A stretch of 47,143 bases of DNA from Adlercreutzia sp. ZJ304 (GCF_011039075.1 NZ_JAAKEG010000014.1:1-47143); one strand, 5' to 3'; numbered from the stretch's first letter, positions 8,187 through 16,316 are shown. Translations and numbers: made by a program. Notes: a model not told the origin generated them from the sequence alone.

Positions 8187-9311
8187 TTAAGCCGCAAAAT
8201 CTATCTCCATAATCTTGCAAATCACATCATTCACCTTGCAAACATTGAAAATATCCTCCGCCATTCGTCTGCTTGCCTTTGCCGTATTCTCTGCAAATTC
8301 TGGCGCTTCAATCAACTTAATCATGGATGATGCAATTTCGTTTGGTTGTTTTGGCGACACAAGGAAACCGTTTTCACCATCGCGCACTACCTCGCGACAA
8401 CCTACAGCATCCGCCATTATCAGTGGTCGTCCTGTCGCCATAGCTTCAAGAGCGGCTTTTGGCGTGCCCTCACCATAATAACTAGGCAAAACAAAACAAG
8501 AACACTTTTCTAAAAACGGACGAACATCCGATTGCTCTCCATGAAAAACAACTGTCTTATCGTCAATATATGGCTGTAAATCATTTAGCTTAAGAGCAGT
8601 TGGATTGCTATCAAAAGGACCAACAATATGGAATTCTACATTTGGATATGCTTTCTTTACCAAACGTGCAGCTTGAAGATAATCAAGCACTCCCTTGCCC
8701 TTCACCAAACGCCCAACAAATAAAAATGAGGGCTGTGCTGGCATTGGCTTACATTGAAACCTATCAAGATTTACGCCCGAACCATGAACCATAACTGCTT
8801 TTTCCCTGTTGGGAATAATCTTTAAATGCTCAAATGTAGCTACATCATCTTCATTTTGAAAGAATATTCTTTTGGCATACTTTAATGCTGCTCTATATTC
8901 AGCTGATACTATTATTCGAATAATCATATTTTTGAGCCCATCACTTCGAAAAATAGACCCAAGCCCACCCATCATCACATATATATCTTCAATTCCTGCG
9001 CTATGCGCAGCCATACATCCATATATATTTGACTTTGCCTGATAAGTGAAAACCTTGTCAGGTTGCTCTTGATGCAATATGGAAAAGAGATTCCTTTTTG
9101 TCTTTATATCGGCAACTGGATTTAATCCATTTCGAGAAATAGAATAACTCCGATAGCTCACCTTATGAGCATTAAAATACTCTCTCCATACGCCTTCGGG
9201 TTCATCCCCTAAAACAACAACACGGCATCCCCGATAAACAAACTCATCAATCATATCAATACGAAAGCGCTGGATAGTATTTGTAGCTGCAGTTATTACA
9301 GCTATCTTCAT
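8187..9311 (-). CDS. GT4-family glycosyltransferase
   Basis: This 374-residue GT-B enzyme probably adds the second sugar of the capsule repeat unit on the cytoplasmic face. The N-terminal domain starts MKIAVITAATNTIQRFR and contains DKVFTYQAKSNIYG and VMMGGLGSIFRS, a pattern found in PglA/WbuB-like transferases acting on N-acetylated sugars. The C-terminal domain has FLFVGRLVKGKGVLDYL, VVFHGEQSDV and LPSYYGEGTPKAALEAMATGRP, with the E-x7-E donor-binding glutamates. The ATG at 9311 overlaps the TGA of the initiating transferase (ATGA), so translation is coupled. Base composition here is more AT-rich than in the upstream cps genes. Sugar specificity is unknown; a FucNAc-type donor is possible given capE/capF. 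Confidence 0.85.
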   Translation of the reverse strand: MKIAVITAATNTIQRFRIDMIDEFVYRGCRVVVLGDEPEGVWREYFNAHKVSYRSYSISRNGLNPVADIKTKRNLFSILHQEQPDKVFTYQAKSNIYGCMAAHSAGIEDIYVMMGGLGSIFRSDGLKNMIIRIIVSAEYRAALKYAKRIFFQNEDDVATFEHLKIIPNREKAVMVHGSGVNLDRFQCKPMPAQPSFLFVGRLVKGKGVLDYLQAARLVKKAYPNVEFHIVGPFDSNPTALKLNDLQPYIDDKTVVFHGEQSDVRPFLEKCSCFVLPSYYGEGTPKAALEAMATGRPLIMADAVGCREVVRDGENGFLVSPKQPNEIASSMIKLIEAPEFAENTAKASRRMAEDIFNVCKVNDVICKIMEIDFAA

Positions 9312-10141
9312 CGTGCACCCTCATGCGTAAATAGCACGGAAATTGTTTGGCATATCAGCTTAAAATCTAGCCATAAGTTACGCGACTCGATGTATTCAAT
9401 ATCTAGGCGTGCTTTTTCCTTGGGCAGTAGATCGTAGCCGCCGCGTACTTGGGCTAGACCAGTTATGCCCGGACTTATCAGCGTGCGCTGATCCCAGCCA
9501 ATTATCTTCTTTCTGAATTCATCGCAAAATATTGGACGCTCGGGTCTAGGTCCTACAAGAGACATATCGCCCTTAATCACATTCCAAAATTGTGGCAATT
9601 CATCAAATCGGCTCATACGTAATTTCTTACCAAACAATGTAATACGCGGGTCATCATCTTTTGCCCACTGAGCACCACGCACTTCGGCATCATCACACAT
9701 AGTACGAAATTTATACACATTAAAAAGTTTGCCGTCTTTTCCAACACGGCACTGTTTGTAAATTGCAGAACCTGCAGATTCATGCTTAATTTTCGCAGCA
9801 ATAATTGCCATAGGAATAGACAAAATAATAAGCGCAACACAACACGCAATTACATCAAGCACACGTTTCGCGACACAGTAAACAAATCCACCAGCAATTC
9901 GCTCAACTTCTGGCAAAACAACAACATCACTATCGGGCAGCAATGCAGACAAAACATTGGGTGCTATCTTACTTTCATCTTCGCTAACAGCGGCATCTAC
10001 AAGATCGCTTGTGTCAATTACCGCAGCACCCATCGCAGCGTCAACGTCGATGTCGCCACCCATCACAACAGCGCCGCCGACAGCAGCTGCTTCAACTCTA
10101 TTCAATTTGTTAAGGCTTTCGCCCAATAATGCCAAGCCCAA
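9308..10141 (-). CDS. Undecaprenyl-phosphate sugar-1-phosphate transferase (initiating enzyme)
   Basis: It starts capsule repeat-unit synthesis by moving a sugar-1-phosphate from a UDP-sugar to undecaprenyl phosphate at the membrane. The catalytic domain begins near residue 88 (AKRVLDVIACCVALIIL, a single re-entrant/membrane helix), followed by YKFRTMCDDAE, SRFDELPQFWNV, GDMSLVGPRPER and SPGITGLAQVRGGYD, all diagnostic of the bacterial sugar transferase family. The short one-helix form resembles PglC-like rather than five-helix WbaP-like enzymes. About 85 extra N-terminal residues are Ala/Asp-rich without membrane helices and unlike known domains. The ATG at 10141 overlaps loaP by 32 nt; a later start at Met27 (GGDIDVDAAM) would also keep the catalytic domain. 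Confidence 0.9.
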   Translation of the reverse strand: MGLALLGESLNKLNRVEAAAVGGAVVMGGDIDVDAAMGAAVIDTSDLVDAAVSEDESKIAPNVLSALLPDSDVVVLPEVERIAGGFVYCVAKRVLDVIACCVALIILSIPMAIIAAKIKHESAGSAIYKQCRVGKDGKLFNVYKFRTMCDDAEVRGAQWAKDDDPRITLFGKKLRMSRFDELPQFWNVIKGDMSLVGPRPERPIFCDEFRKKIIGWDQRTLISPGITGLAQVRGGYDLLPKEKARLDIEYIESRNLWLDFKLICQTISVLFTHEGAR

Positions 10142-10649
10142 CCTTTGTTTCTATTGTTCGTCCGAACATTTGCATTTCCAGATATGCCAGACGCTTTCTC
10201 CTGTTTATGCTCTTTATCCAGCCCACATGATTCATTAAAGGTCCTTTAAGGATTACTATCTTGTCTCCCTCTATTACGCCCTCAGACATGCCAATTACAC
10301 GCTCACCCTCTTCTGTGAATGCACTCATCCATGCCACTTCGCCGTTGGTAAGAGGCATAATGCCTTCGCAGTCTTCGCAACCACCAAGCAGCCGCGTAAA
10401 AGCTGGCACTTTATAAAGCACCGTCTTCAACTCAGTAACATTCGCCGTTACAACAATTAAATACCCCGGAAACAACACCCGCATTCGTCTAACCCATTGC
10501 CCGCGAAAGTGAATCATTGTCTCGTAGCGCGGCACAAAGCACTCGTGCAGCAGCTCAGCCACACCTTCCGTGCGCTCTATAAGCTTGCAAGCCTGCTCTT
10601 CAAACCCAGCTCGAACTTGAACCACATACCATTTGTTTTCTATCTTCAC
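10110..10649 (-). CDS. loaP: LoaP/NusG-paralogue transcription antiterminator
   Basis: NusG-like specialised antiterminators (LoaP, RfaH, UpxY) bind RNA polymerase and let it read through terminators in long polysaccharide operons. The protein opens KIENKWYVVQVRAGFEEQAC, the beta strand and helix of an NGN domain, then has CFVPRYETMIHFRGQWV and FPGYLIVV typical of NGN. A C-terminal KOW-like segment follows (EGDKIVILKGPLMNHVGWIK). I chose GTG at 10649 because AAAGGAGA lies 7 nt upstream and the protein then starts at the domain border (179 residues); the frame is open to 10733 but those residues are Cys-rich and unlike the family. The gene follows cpsB after about 280 bp holding a palindromic operator. 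Confidence 0.87.
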   Translation of the reverse strand: MKIENKWYVVQVRAGFEEQACKLIERTEGVAELLHECFVPRYETMIHFRGQWVRRMRVLFPGYLIVVTANVTELKTVLYKVPAFTRLLGGCEDCEGIMPLTNGEVAWMSAFTEEGERVIGMSEGVIEGDKIVILKGPLMNHVGWIKSINRRKRLAYLEMQMFGRTIETKVGLGIIGRKP

Positions 10650-10825
10650 GCAAATGTCTCCTTTGCGGCACAATACCGATACTTTGCAGCGCCCATCGGC
10701 ACACCACCAGCACAACATCACAAACAAAGGCAAGGCTTCGCCATTTCCCCGCAGGGCTTAAGACCAGATAAAGCACAATATTCGTTAGCAAGACGCACAC
10801 GCGGCATCATCTTGCCTATAAAAAG

Positions 10826-10843
10826 TGTAAATGAACGTTTACA
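10826..10843. promoter_or_regulatory. Palindromic operator TGTAAA-N6-TTTACA upstream of loaP
   Basis: The 18-bp palindrome TGTAAATGAACGTTTACA lies in the cpsB-loaP gap, about 180 bp before the loaP start. The same half-sites and 6-bp spacing occur twice at 16374-16427 upstream of the SPKTG surface protein. Similarity continues beyond the palindrome (TTTT and TTGCAA on one side, AAG on the other). It looks like the binding site of a dimeric regulator; the regulator is not identified in the window. Confidence 0.6.
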
Positions 10844-10931
10844 TTTTATTGCAAAATTGCGCACCATACCACACTTCACAATGCGGTTTTGATAAATGGC
10901 TATCCCCTTCTTTGTTAGTGGCTTTTATCGC

Positions 10932-11564
10932 CTAATACATCCTTGCTTCCGACATTGCCTCGCGATAATCGGCGTAGTCTTCGGCGCAATGCGCATCCGA
11001 TGCAACATAATCGACAAGCCCCTCTTTCAACAAATTTATGGCTGTCTTTCTGCTGGCTTTTAATCGACCCGCAGAAATGAAATTACCGGAAAGCTGCAAC
11101 AAGCAACCAAGCTCTTTCAGCTCGTAAGCTATATCAATATTGTGTTGAATTGGCTGATAGCGCTCTGGATGCGCAATTATTACCTGAATTCCCTGACCTT
11201 GCAGCTCGTATATTATGCGCTGCCAATTTGCCGGCATCTTGCCTACCGAAAATTCCAGCAGCATTAAATTCGTGCCCTCAAAGCACAAATCTGGCGCACA
11301 ATCCAGCCCAAGCTCCATCAGCTTTTGCCAATGCACTTCAAACCCAAGATCTAGGCGAATTCCCTGCCGTTCAGCCTGCGGACGCAACTCGTCGTATCGC
11401 ACGCATATCATATCGTAATTAAACGACGAAGACTTACAATGCGGCGTACAAACTATATGGTTAATCCCGCTGCGCTTAGCCTCGGCTAACATAGCCAAAG
11501 ACTCGCGCATATCCCGGGCGCCATCGTCCACGCCCGGTAAAATATGACAGTGCAAATCGAACAA
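10932..11564 (-). CDS. cpsB: CpsB/CapC-type PHP-domain tyrosine phosphatase
   Basis: This manganese-dependent PHP phosphatase removes phosphate from the tyrosine kinase CpsD and so tunes capsule chain synthesis. Metal ligands are visible: FDLHCHILPGVDDGA at residues 2-16 (HxH and D), CTPHCK near 39, LEFSVG near 104, IIAHPERY near 130, and the late SDAH motif near 190. The length of 210 residues is somewhat shorter than the usual 240-255, the C-terminus ending at SEARMY soon after SDAH. The start appears to be TTG at 11564, preceded by GAGG about 8 nt upstream that lies inside the end of cpsD, giving a 2-nt gap and probable coupling. It belongs to the cpsC-cpsD-cpsB cassette. Confidence 0.9.
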   Translation of the reverse strand: MFDLHCHILPGVDDGARDMRESLAMLAEAKRSGINHIVCTPHCKSSSFNYDMICVRYDELRPQAERQGIRLDLGFEVHWQKLMELGLDCAPDLCFEGTNLMLLEFSVGKMPANWQRIIYELQGQGIQVIIAHPERYQPIQHNIDIAYELKELGCLLQLSGNFISAGRLKASRKTAINLLKEGLVDYVASDAHCAEDYADYREAMSEARMY

Positions 11565-11566
11565 GA

Positions 11567-12697
11567 TTATCGCCTCATTCTAAGCCGAGGATTCTTTGAC
11601 CCGGGCACGCTTCCGGGCGGTCTGAATGCCCCGGGCGGGAATGGATTCGAATTAACAGAGCCGCGCTGCGGCGGAATCTGCTCGCTATCATACCCGTCAC
11701 TTCCCTGCGATACAGCGTCGAATTCAGGTTCGTAAGCCCGCCTGTTAGCGGCTCTGTTGTCAGCCGACTGCTTGCCACCGCCGCGGTCGCCACCGCCACG
11801 GTCGCCACCGCCGCGGTCGCCACGGTCGCCACCACCACCGCCGCCGGCACCTCCACCACCTCCGCCGCCGCGCTTACCACCCGACGCACGCTTCTTCCGC
11901 GGGTTAGAATCTTTGCTGCTAATTCCAGCTTTACGCGCCCAAACGTCAATATCATCACTAACCAAATCGCGCGATGCCGTGGCAAGCGGCTGCTGCTCCA
12001 TCTTGCTCTTGTTCACGCGCTTACCCTCTTGGTTGTAATACGCGTAGTAGTAATCGCTTTCAGCGTCTTTCGTAAAAGTCATCACGGCACCAAGAATGCG
12101 TGCGTTCGCCGCGCGCAACTGCTGTATGCTGTCGCTAATTGCCTTCTTCTTGGTGCTATTCTGTCGCACCACCAAAAGCACCCCGTCCGCCAAGCTGGAA
12201 ATAATAGCCGCATCTACAAATGCGCCAAGCGGCGGCGTATCTATAATCACATAATCGAAGCGTTCTCTAAGCGACTCAAGCAACGCATCGAAGCGCCTAG
12301 TAGACAAAATATCTGGCGGCGAGGGAATATTCGGCTCGCCATCCATAAAGAACAGATTCTTATACTTCGTAGCCGAAATAGCCGAATCTATCGAAACACT
12401 ACCCGATATAACCGCGTAAATGCCATCTTTCGGATGAAGATCTAGCATAGCCCCAAGGCTGCGGCGGCGCATATCGCAATCCATTATTAAAACGCGCCTA
12501 CCGGAACTAGCCATCGCACACGCCAAGTTAGAAGACACGGTAGATTTACCCTCGTCCGGCGTAGACGACGTTACAACAATGGTTTTTACAGGCTCGTCCA
12601 CCGATGAAAAGCGCACATTAGCAAGCAGTGTTTTAGCCGCATTGCGCAAGCCTGAAATTTCAAATTGCCCAATCTTTTTACGGTTTTTCTTACCCAT
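11567..12697 (-). CDS. cpsD: CpsD/CapB-type tyrosine autokinase (BY-kinase) with a Gly-rich tail
   Basis: BY-kinases autophosphorylate a C-terminal tyrosine cluster and, with the CpsC membrane partner, control polymer length. The ATPase core shows Walker A SSTPDEGKSTVSSNLA (about residues 44-59), Walker A' VLIMDCDMRRRSLG near 70 and Walker B DYVIIDTPPLGAF near 147. After the core comes YYYAYYNQEGKR, a possible phosphotyrosine cluster, then about 50 residues dominated by Gly with DRGGG units, and a final tail with three tyrosines (AYEPEFDAVSQGSDGYDSEQ). Most family members have about 230 residues; the extra 140 are unusual. The ATG at 12697 overlaps the cpsC stop (ATGA). Confidence 0.9.
   Translation of the reverse strand: MGKKNRKKIGQFEISGLRNAAKTLLANVRFSSVDEPVKTIVVTSSTPDEGKSTVSSNLACAMASSGRRVLIMDCDMRRRSLGAMLDLHPKDGIYAVISGSVSIDSAISATKYKNLFFMDGEPNIPSPPDILSTRRFDALLESLRERFDYVIIDTPPLGAFVDAAIISSLADGVLLVVRQNSTKKKAISDSIQQLRAANARILGAVMTFTKDAESDYYYAYYNQEGKRVNKSKMEQQPLATASRDLVSDDIDVWARKAGISSKDSNPRKKRASGGKRGGGGGGGAGGGGGGDRGDRGGGDRGGGDRGGGKQSADNRAANRRAYEPEFDAVSQGSDGYDSEQIPPQRGSVNSNPFPPGAFRPPGSVPGSKNPRLRMRR
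11772..11872 (-). repeat. Gly-rich coding microrepeat (DRGGG units) inside cpsD
   Basis: On the plus strand, blocks built on CGGTCGCCACCGCC recur imperfectly, followed by runs of CCACCACCGCCGCC. On the coding strand they give DRGDRGGGDRGGGDRGGG plus poly-Gly. All units keep the reading frame. Such GC-rich repeats can gain or lose units by slippage, which would change tail length without breaking the kinase. Confidence 0.75.
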
Positions 12698-13362
12698 CAG
12701 CGGCCCTTCTTAACAGTAGGCATATTGCCAAGCACTGGAATACTGAACAGTTGCTCGAATTCCTCATCCGATTTCACCGTAGTATCCAAAAGGTCTTGCA
12801 ACACAATTATTGCCACAGCCAAAAACAGACCGGCCAGCGCGCCAACCAACGTATACAAAATACGGTTTGGTCCGGAAGGCGCAGTAGGCACCTTAGCCTC
12901 GTCGATAATATTCACCGCGCGCAAGTCCATAATTTCCACCGCGGCATCGGCTGTTTTCTCGGCAAGTTCGTTTGCCACCATAGCAACAGCTTCCGGTCGC
13001 TTGCCCGTAACCAGCAGCGTAATAACGCGGTTTGTGGTTTCAGACTGCACTTCTATTTCGAAATCGTCTAAATTGCTCATGCCTATGGCGTTTGCGGTGT
13101 CTTCCAAAACCCCATCCGATTCCACAAGCACCGCAAGGTCGTTAGCCAGCTGCTGCGATGCCGCCATATCGGCGCTGGACAAACTAGATTGCCCCGACGC
13201 ATCATCGCTTTTTGTAAGCACGTAAAGCGACATGGTAGATGTATATTCATCCGCCATAAAACCCCAACAATATGCCGCCGTTCCCAAGCCACACAAAAGT
13301 GGAAAAATTACCACCAAGTACCACTTTTTTCGAATAAGCCCAAGAAGCTCCAGCAGAGTCAT
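12697..13362 (-). CDS. cpsC: CpsC/CapA-type chain-length regulator and kinase activator (Wzz domain)
   Basis: This polysaccharide co-polymerase sits in the membrane, sets chain length and activates CpsD. Two membrane helices are visible: residues 14-32 (KWYLVVIFPLLCGLGTAAY) and about 165-188 (ILYTLVGALAGLFLAVAIIVL). Between them is the extracellular Wzz domain starting DEYTSTMSLYVLT. A proline-containing motif before the second helix (DEAKVPTAPSGPNR) is characteristic. The C-terminal cytoplasmic part (LLDTTVKSDEEFEQLFSIPVLGNMP) is the region that contacts the kinase. At 221 residues it is of normal length. The stop overlaps the cpsD start and the LCP gene lies 38 bp upstream. Confidence 0.92.
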   Translation of the reverse strand: MTLLELLGLIRKKWYLVVIFPLLCGLGTAAYCWGFMADEYTSTMSLYVLTKSDDASGQSSLSSADMAASQQLANDLAVLVESDGVLEDTANAIGMSNLDDFEIEVQSETTNRVITLLVTGKRPEAVAMVANELAEKTADAAVEIMDLRAVNIIDEAKVPTAPSGPNRILYTLVGALAGLFLAVAIIVLQDLLDTTVKSDEEFEQLFSIPVLGNMPTVKKGR

Positions 13363-13400
13363 AGCCTATTTCCCCTAACTTTCCCGCGGCATCCGCGAAG

Positions 13401-14567
13401 CTAATCCACTTGCGTGTAATACACATCCAATACCGTCTGATAAACGCTATCTTTGTCCAAATAAAACTCGGCGTAGGTATCCCCTTGTTTCATCGTGCCC
13501 GAAAGCGACTTGAAATCCACCGCAGATACCCCATTGTTCAAAACGCAATTAGCAAGGTAAGTAAATTCGCTTAAGCCCAAATTTGTTATGGAATACTCAG
13601 ACAAGGTGTTATACAGTTGCACAATCAAGCCAGCATCGCCCTTAGCAGCCGTAATTACTTGGCTTGCGAATGCCTGTGCGAATTGAATCTGACGCTCTTG
13701 GCGTTGAAGCGACGCATCTACATTGCTGTGCGAACGCCAGCGCACATATGCCAAAGCGTTTTCACCAAACAACACAATTGGCTTGCCTTCAGCTATCTTA
13801 GTATTCGGAATTGATGCAGAAGGCACAATAGACACACCCCCTATCGCATCGGAGAGTGCGCCCACGCCGCTCATATCTAGCGCCATGTAATAATTGATAG
13901 GCATGTTGTATAAAACGCGCGCAGCAGCTTTTGTGGTTAGCTCGCAACCTTCTTCTTTGGAATTGCCATAGCTAAACGCCAAGCAAATTTGCATCTGGTC
14001 CATGCCGGAATACGAACCGCTAAGGTATTCAGCCACATCTACCATTGAATCGCGCGGAATAGCTATTATTGACGTTTCGCCCGTACTGGTATCCATCGCC
14101 AGAACCATAATTGTGTCAGCCTGACCCACCTGACCTTTGGCTTCTCTGGCTTCTGTCGAGTCGTACCCAATAAGGCACACACTGGTCATATTCTCTTTCA
14201 ACTGATAAGTATGACCGTTGTAAGTAACTGTTTTTCCTTCATCATAGGAAACGCCTTCAGTGTTAATGTCTTGCGCTTCTTGCACCAAATTGTTTTCGCC
14301 AGCAGCAATAAGTGCGTTATATGCGAACGCGACACCACCAATTATCAGAACAAGAGCAACAGCCACTATAACGGCAATACGAATGCGCCTGTTGCGCCGC
14401 TTATGATGCTTGCGCCTGCGCCTTATTAACACTTCTTCCTGCATGGTTTCTGCAGCGCCAGAAGCCCCTGTAGCGCCCGCAACCTCTTGTCCACCGCGCG
14501 GTACATGTATTTCTGCGCGCTTAAAGGGGTTTCTTTTGTTTTTATCGCTATTTAGTGAGCTGGTCAT
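13401..14567 (-). CDS. LytR-CpsA-Psr (LCP) family glycopolymer ligase
   Basis: LCP proteins transfer completed glycopolymers from the undecaprenyl carrier to peptidoglycan on the cell surface. After a basic cytoplasmic head (RRRRKHHKRRNRRIR, residues 49-63) there is one membrane helix (about 64-85) and then the extracellular catalytic domain. Landmarks are CLIGYDSTE, ADTIMVLAMD, IAIPRDSMVDV and, further on, ALAYVRWRSHSNVDASLQRQERQ, which supply the conserved Asp and Arg residues. The ATG at 14567 has GGAG about 9 nt upstream and overlaps the sortase stop by 20 nt, so sortase and LCP are co-translated. Placing an LCP at the head of a cps operon is common in Gram-positives; pairing it with a sortase is less usual. 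Confidence 0.92.
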   Translation of the reverse strand: MTSSLNSDKNKRNPFKRAEIHVPRGGQEVAGATGASGAAETMQEEVLIRRRRKHHKRRNRRIRIAVIVAVALVLIIGGVAFAYNALIAAGENNLVQEAQDINTEGVSYDEGKTVTYNGHTYQLKENMTSVCLIGYDSTEAREAKGQVGQADTIMVLAMDTSTGETSIIAIPRDSMVDVAEYLSGSYSGMDQMQICLAFSYGNSKEEGCELTTKAAARVLYNMPINYYMALDMSGVGALSDAIGGVSIVPSASIPNTKIAEGKPIVLFGENALAYVRWRSHSNVDASLQRQERQIQFAQAFASQVITAAKGDAGLIVQLYNTLSEYSITNLGLSEFTYLANCVLNNGVSAVDFKSLSGTMKQGDTYAEFYLDKDSVYQTVLDVYYTQVD

Positions 14568-15426
14568 CTACTAGAACTCCCGTCACAATATAGCGTTTGC
14601 TATTATTCCCATCGCTTGTGCATGTGCTAAGCTGAACAATCTTGTCATCGTCAGCCAGCATGGCGCCCTCTCGAACATTGCGAACAAGCGAATCTGGATT
14701 CATAACATAGTCAAAGTAGCTTCGTTTAACAGCATCGTCGCTAAAATCAAAAGAATTCATTATGTGGCGATCGTCATACTGATACGCCGACACCACTTCA
14801 TAGGTAAGAATATGCCCGGGCGTGTAAATATAGAAATTCTCGTGAGTGTCAAAAAATTCCTTATCTTCAAAATAATGAAGCTGCGTAAACATTATGTCGC
14901 CGCTATAGTTATGCCCATACAGCACCGTAACCGGATCGAAAAAATCGCGACCATTTATGCTTTGCGAAAAAACTTCGCCCGCATCGGCATAATTGCCGTA
15001 CCTATCGTGCTTGAGATAATAAGTATCGTCAGTAGAGCTTTGATAAACAGCCAAATTAATACTTGTACCGGGTATATATATCCAAGCATATGTGTCTTCA
15101 TTTTCAGATTGAAGCTCGGCGAAATTTATAGGGTTGTCAGGCAATTCGCCCTGCTCTGCGCTGTTCGTAGTTGCAGGCACGGGCGTATTTACGCTACGGT
15201 TAGAAGCGTTCTGCATTTCTATAGTTTGCCATATTAAGAAACCTGCCACGCAAACTACCACAGCAACAAGAACAACCAGCGCTACTGTTAGCACACGCCG
15301 CAGACCGCGTTTAGACAGGCTTGCCGAGGCACCCTTAACATGCCTAGGCTTCAAATCATGGTCTGACGAAAGACGTGAAGAAGCGTCTTTGCGCAGATTC
15401 ACTTTGTTGTCTCTCTCGTCTGCCAT
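14548..15426 (-). CDS. srtB: Class B sortase
   Basis: Sortases cut a C-terminal sorting signal and attach proteins to the cell wall. The 292-residue protein has a basic cytoplasmic head, a membrane helix at about 45-66, and a class B catalytic domain: YAWIYIPGTSINLAVYQS, VLYGHNYSG with catalytic His172, and VQLSTCTSDGNNSKRYIVTG with Cys269 and Arg278. The long helix insertion between strands (FDFSDDAVKRSYFDYVM) fits class B rather than A or C. The upstream neighbour on the same strand ends in an SPKTG sorting signal; class B sortases of Clostridioides use (S/P)PxTG, so it is the likely substrate. ATG at 15426; the 272-bp gap to that neighbour holds a direct repeat and perhaps its promoter. 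Confidence 0.92.
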   Translation of the reverse strand: MADERDNKVNLRKDASSRLSSDHDLKPRHVKGASASLSKRGLRRVLTVALVVLVAVVVCVAGFLIWQTIEMQNASNRSVNTPVPATTNSAEQGELPDNPINFAELQSENEDTYAWIYIPGTSINLAVYQSSTDDTYYLKHDRYGNYADAGEVFSQSINGRDFFDPVTVLYGHNYSGDIMFTQLHYFEDKEFFDTHENFYIYTPGHILTYEVVSAYQYDDRHIMNSFDFSDDAVKRSYFDYVMNPDSLVRNVREGAMLADDDKIVQLSTCTSDGNNSKRYIVTGVLVDDQLTK

Positions 15427-15507
15427 GCGACAATTTGTCTCCTATGTTATCCGGTCGCCTTCTTAGATATAAAACCTGCATACAAAACCTGCGAACACCA
15501 GTCTTCA

Positions 15508-15562
15508 CAAGCGCATTGCGCCAATTAAATACCGCAATTAAGAAGCAAGCGCATTGCGCCAA
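15508..15562. repeat. Two direct copies of a 17-bp repeat upstream of srtB
   Basis: CAAGCGCATTGCGCCAA occurs at 15508-15524 and 15546-15562, 38 bp apart, each followed by a related A/T-rich stretch ending CAATTAAG. The repeats lie 80-140 bp upstream of the srtB start. They could be binding sites for a regulator or a small sequence duplication. A short stem (15622-15629 with 15646-15653) downstream of the surface-protein gene lacks a T-run. Confidence 0.5.
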
Positions 15563-15698
15563 CCCAATGCCTCAATTAAGGAATGCTCTTGTGAACACCG
15601 ATTAATTGACCCCACCACACAAGATGGAGACTCGAACAAACAAGCCTCCATCTCATAATTGCAGTCAGATTAATCGAAACGCAATTTTCGGCGATTAT

Positions 15699-16316
15699 TT
15701 ATTCGCTTACCTTTTTGCGAAGAACAGCAACACCGCAAGCAGAAACTGCAGCAGCAACGCCAACGCCACCAACAAAGCTCATGTCAATGCCAGTTTTCGG
15801 AGACTTGTCGCTCTTGTCAAGCGTAGCCTTTACAACATTGTTGAAAGTGCTGTCAGCCTCGGTAACACCTTCCGGCCAACCATCAACAATAGTGAATGTA
15901 GACAGACCCTTAACGGTGAAGTTAAGCATGCCGTTAGCGCCAACTTTTACATACTGTACATCTTTTGTGCCATTGCCATGCTGAATGTAAACAGTAACTT
16001 TGTTGCCTTCTGCCTTGCCCTTAGAAGAAAGATCGAAAGACAGGGTAACACTCTTACCATTTGTCCAACCATTGTTGTCGGTAACTTCGATATTAGCAAG
16101 CGGCTCAACACCTTCAGGGGTTCCCTCTGCAACCTCAGTAGCCTCTTCAATGTAGATCTTATCATCAGCAGTCTGACCGGGGATGCTAACTTTAATTTCC
16201 ACATCTTCAACTGTATTTTCATTTCCTTCATTTGCCGGGCTAGGCGCAGCAAATGCAAGTGTTGGCAGACCTGCAACAAGTGCAGCTGCAAACAACGCTG
16301 ATACTATCTTTTTCAT
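15699..16316 (-). CDS. Secreted surface protein with an SPKTG sortase signal
   Basis: The 205-residue protein has a classical signal peptide (MKKIVSALFAAALVAGLP, cut probably after AFA at residue 23), an acidic mature region of about 145 residues with no recognised domain, and a C-terminal sorting signal: SPKTG at 172-176, a hydrophobic stretch and the basic tail LRKKVSE. The middle (KVTVYIQHGNGTKDVQYVKVGANGMLNFTVKGLSTFTIVDG) reads like a small beta-sandwich of the type seen in other anchored proteins of anaerobes. It lies just upstream of srtB on the same strand and is its probable substrate. AAGGGG lies 5 nt before the ATG. Two copies of the palindromic operator lie 58-111 bp upstream. Its role is unknown. 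Confidence 0.85.
   Translation of the reverse strand: MKKIVSALFAAALVAGLPTLAFAAPSPANEGNENTVEDVEIKVSIPGQTADDKIYIEEATEVAEGTPEGVEPLANIEVTDNNGWTNGKSVTLSFDLSSKGKAEGNKVTVYIQHGNGTKDVQYVKVGANGMLNFTVKGLSTFTIVDGWPEGVTEADSTFNNVVKATLDKSDKSPKTGIDMSFVGGVGVAAAVSACGVAVLRKKVSE

Noticed and set aside
10826-10843. GlnR/TnrA-type binding site
   Set aside because: The half-sites are similar but spacing is one base longer than TGTNA-N7-TNACA, and no nitrogen genes are nearby.
11757-12038. Proline-rich plus-strand frame opposite cpsD
   Set aside because: It is the antisense of the Gly-rich coding repeat; the opposite strand has a clear kinase.
15606-16301. 231-residue plus-strand frame opposite the surface-protein gene
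   Set aside because: The minus strand has signal peptide, SPKTG signal and ribosome site; the plus frame has none.
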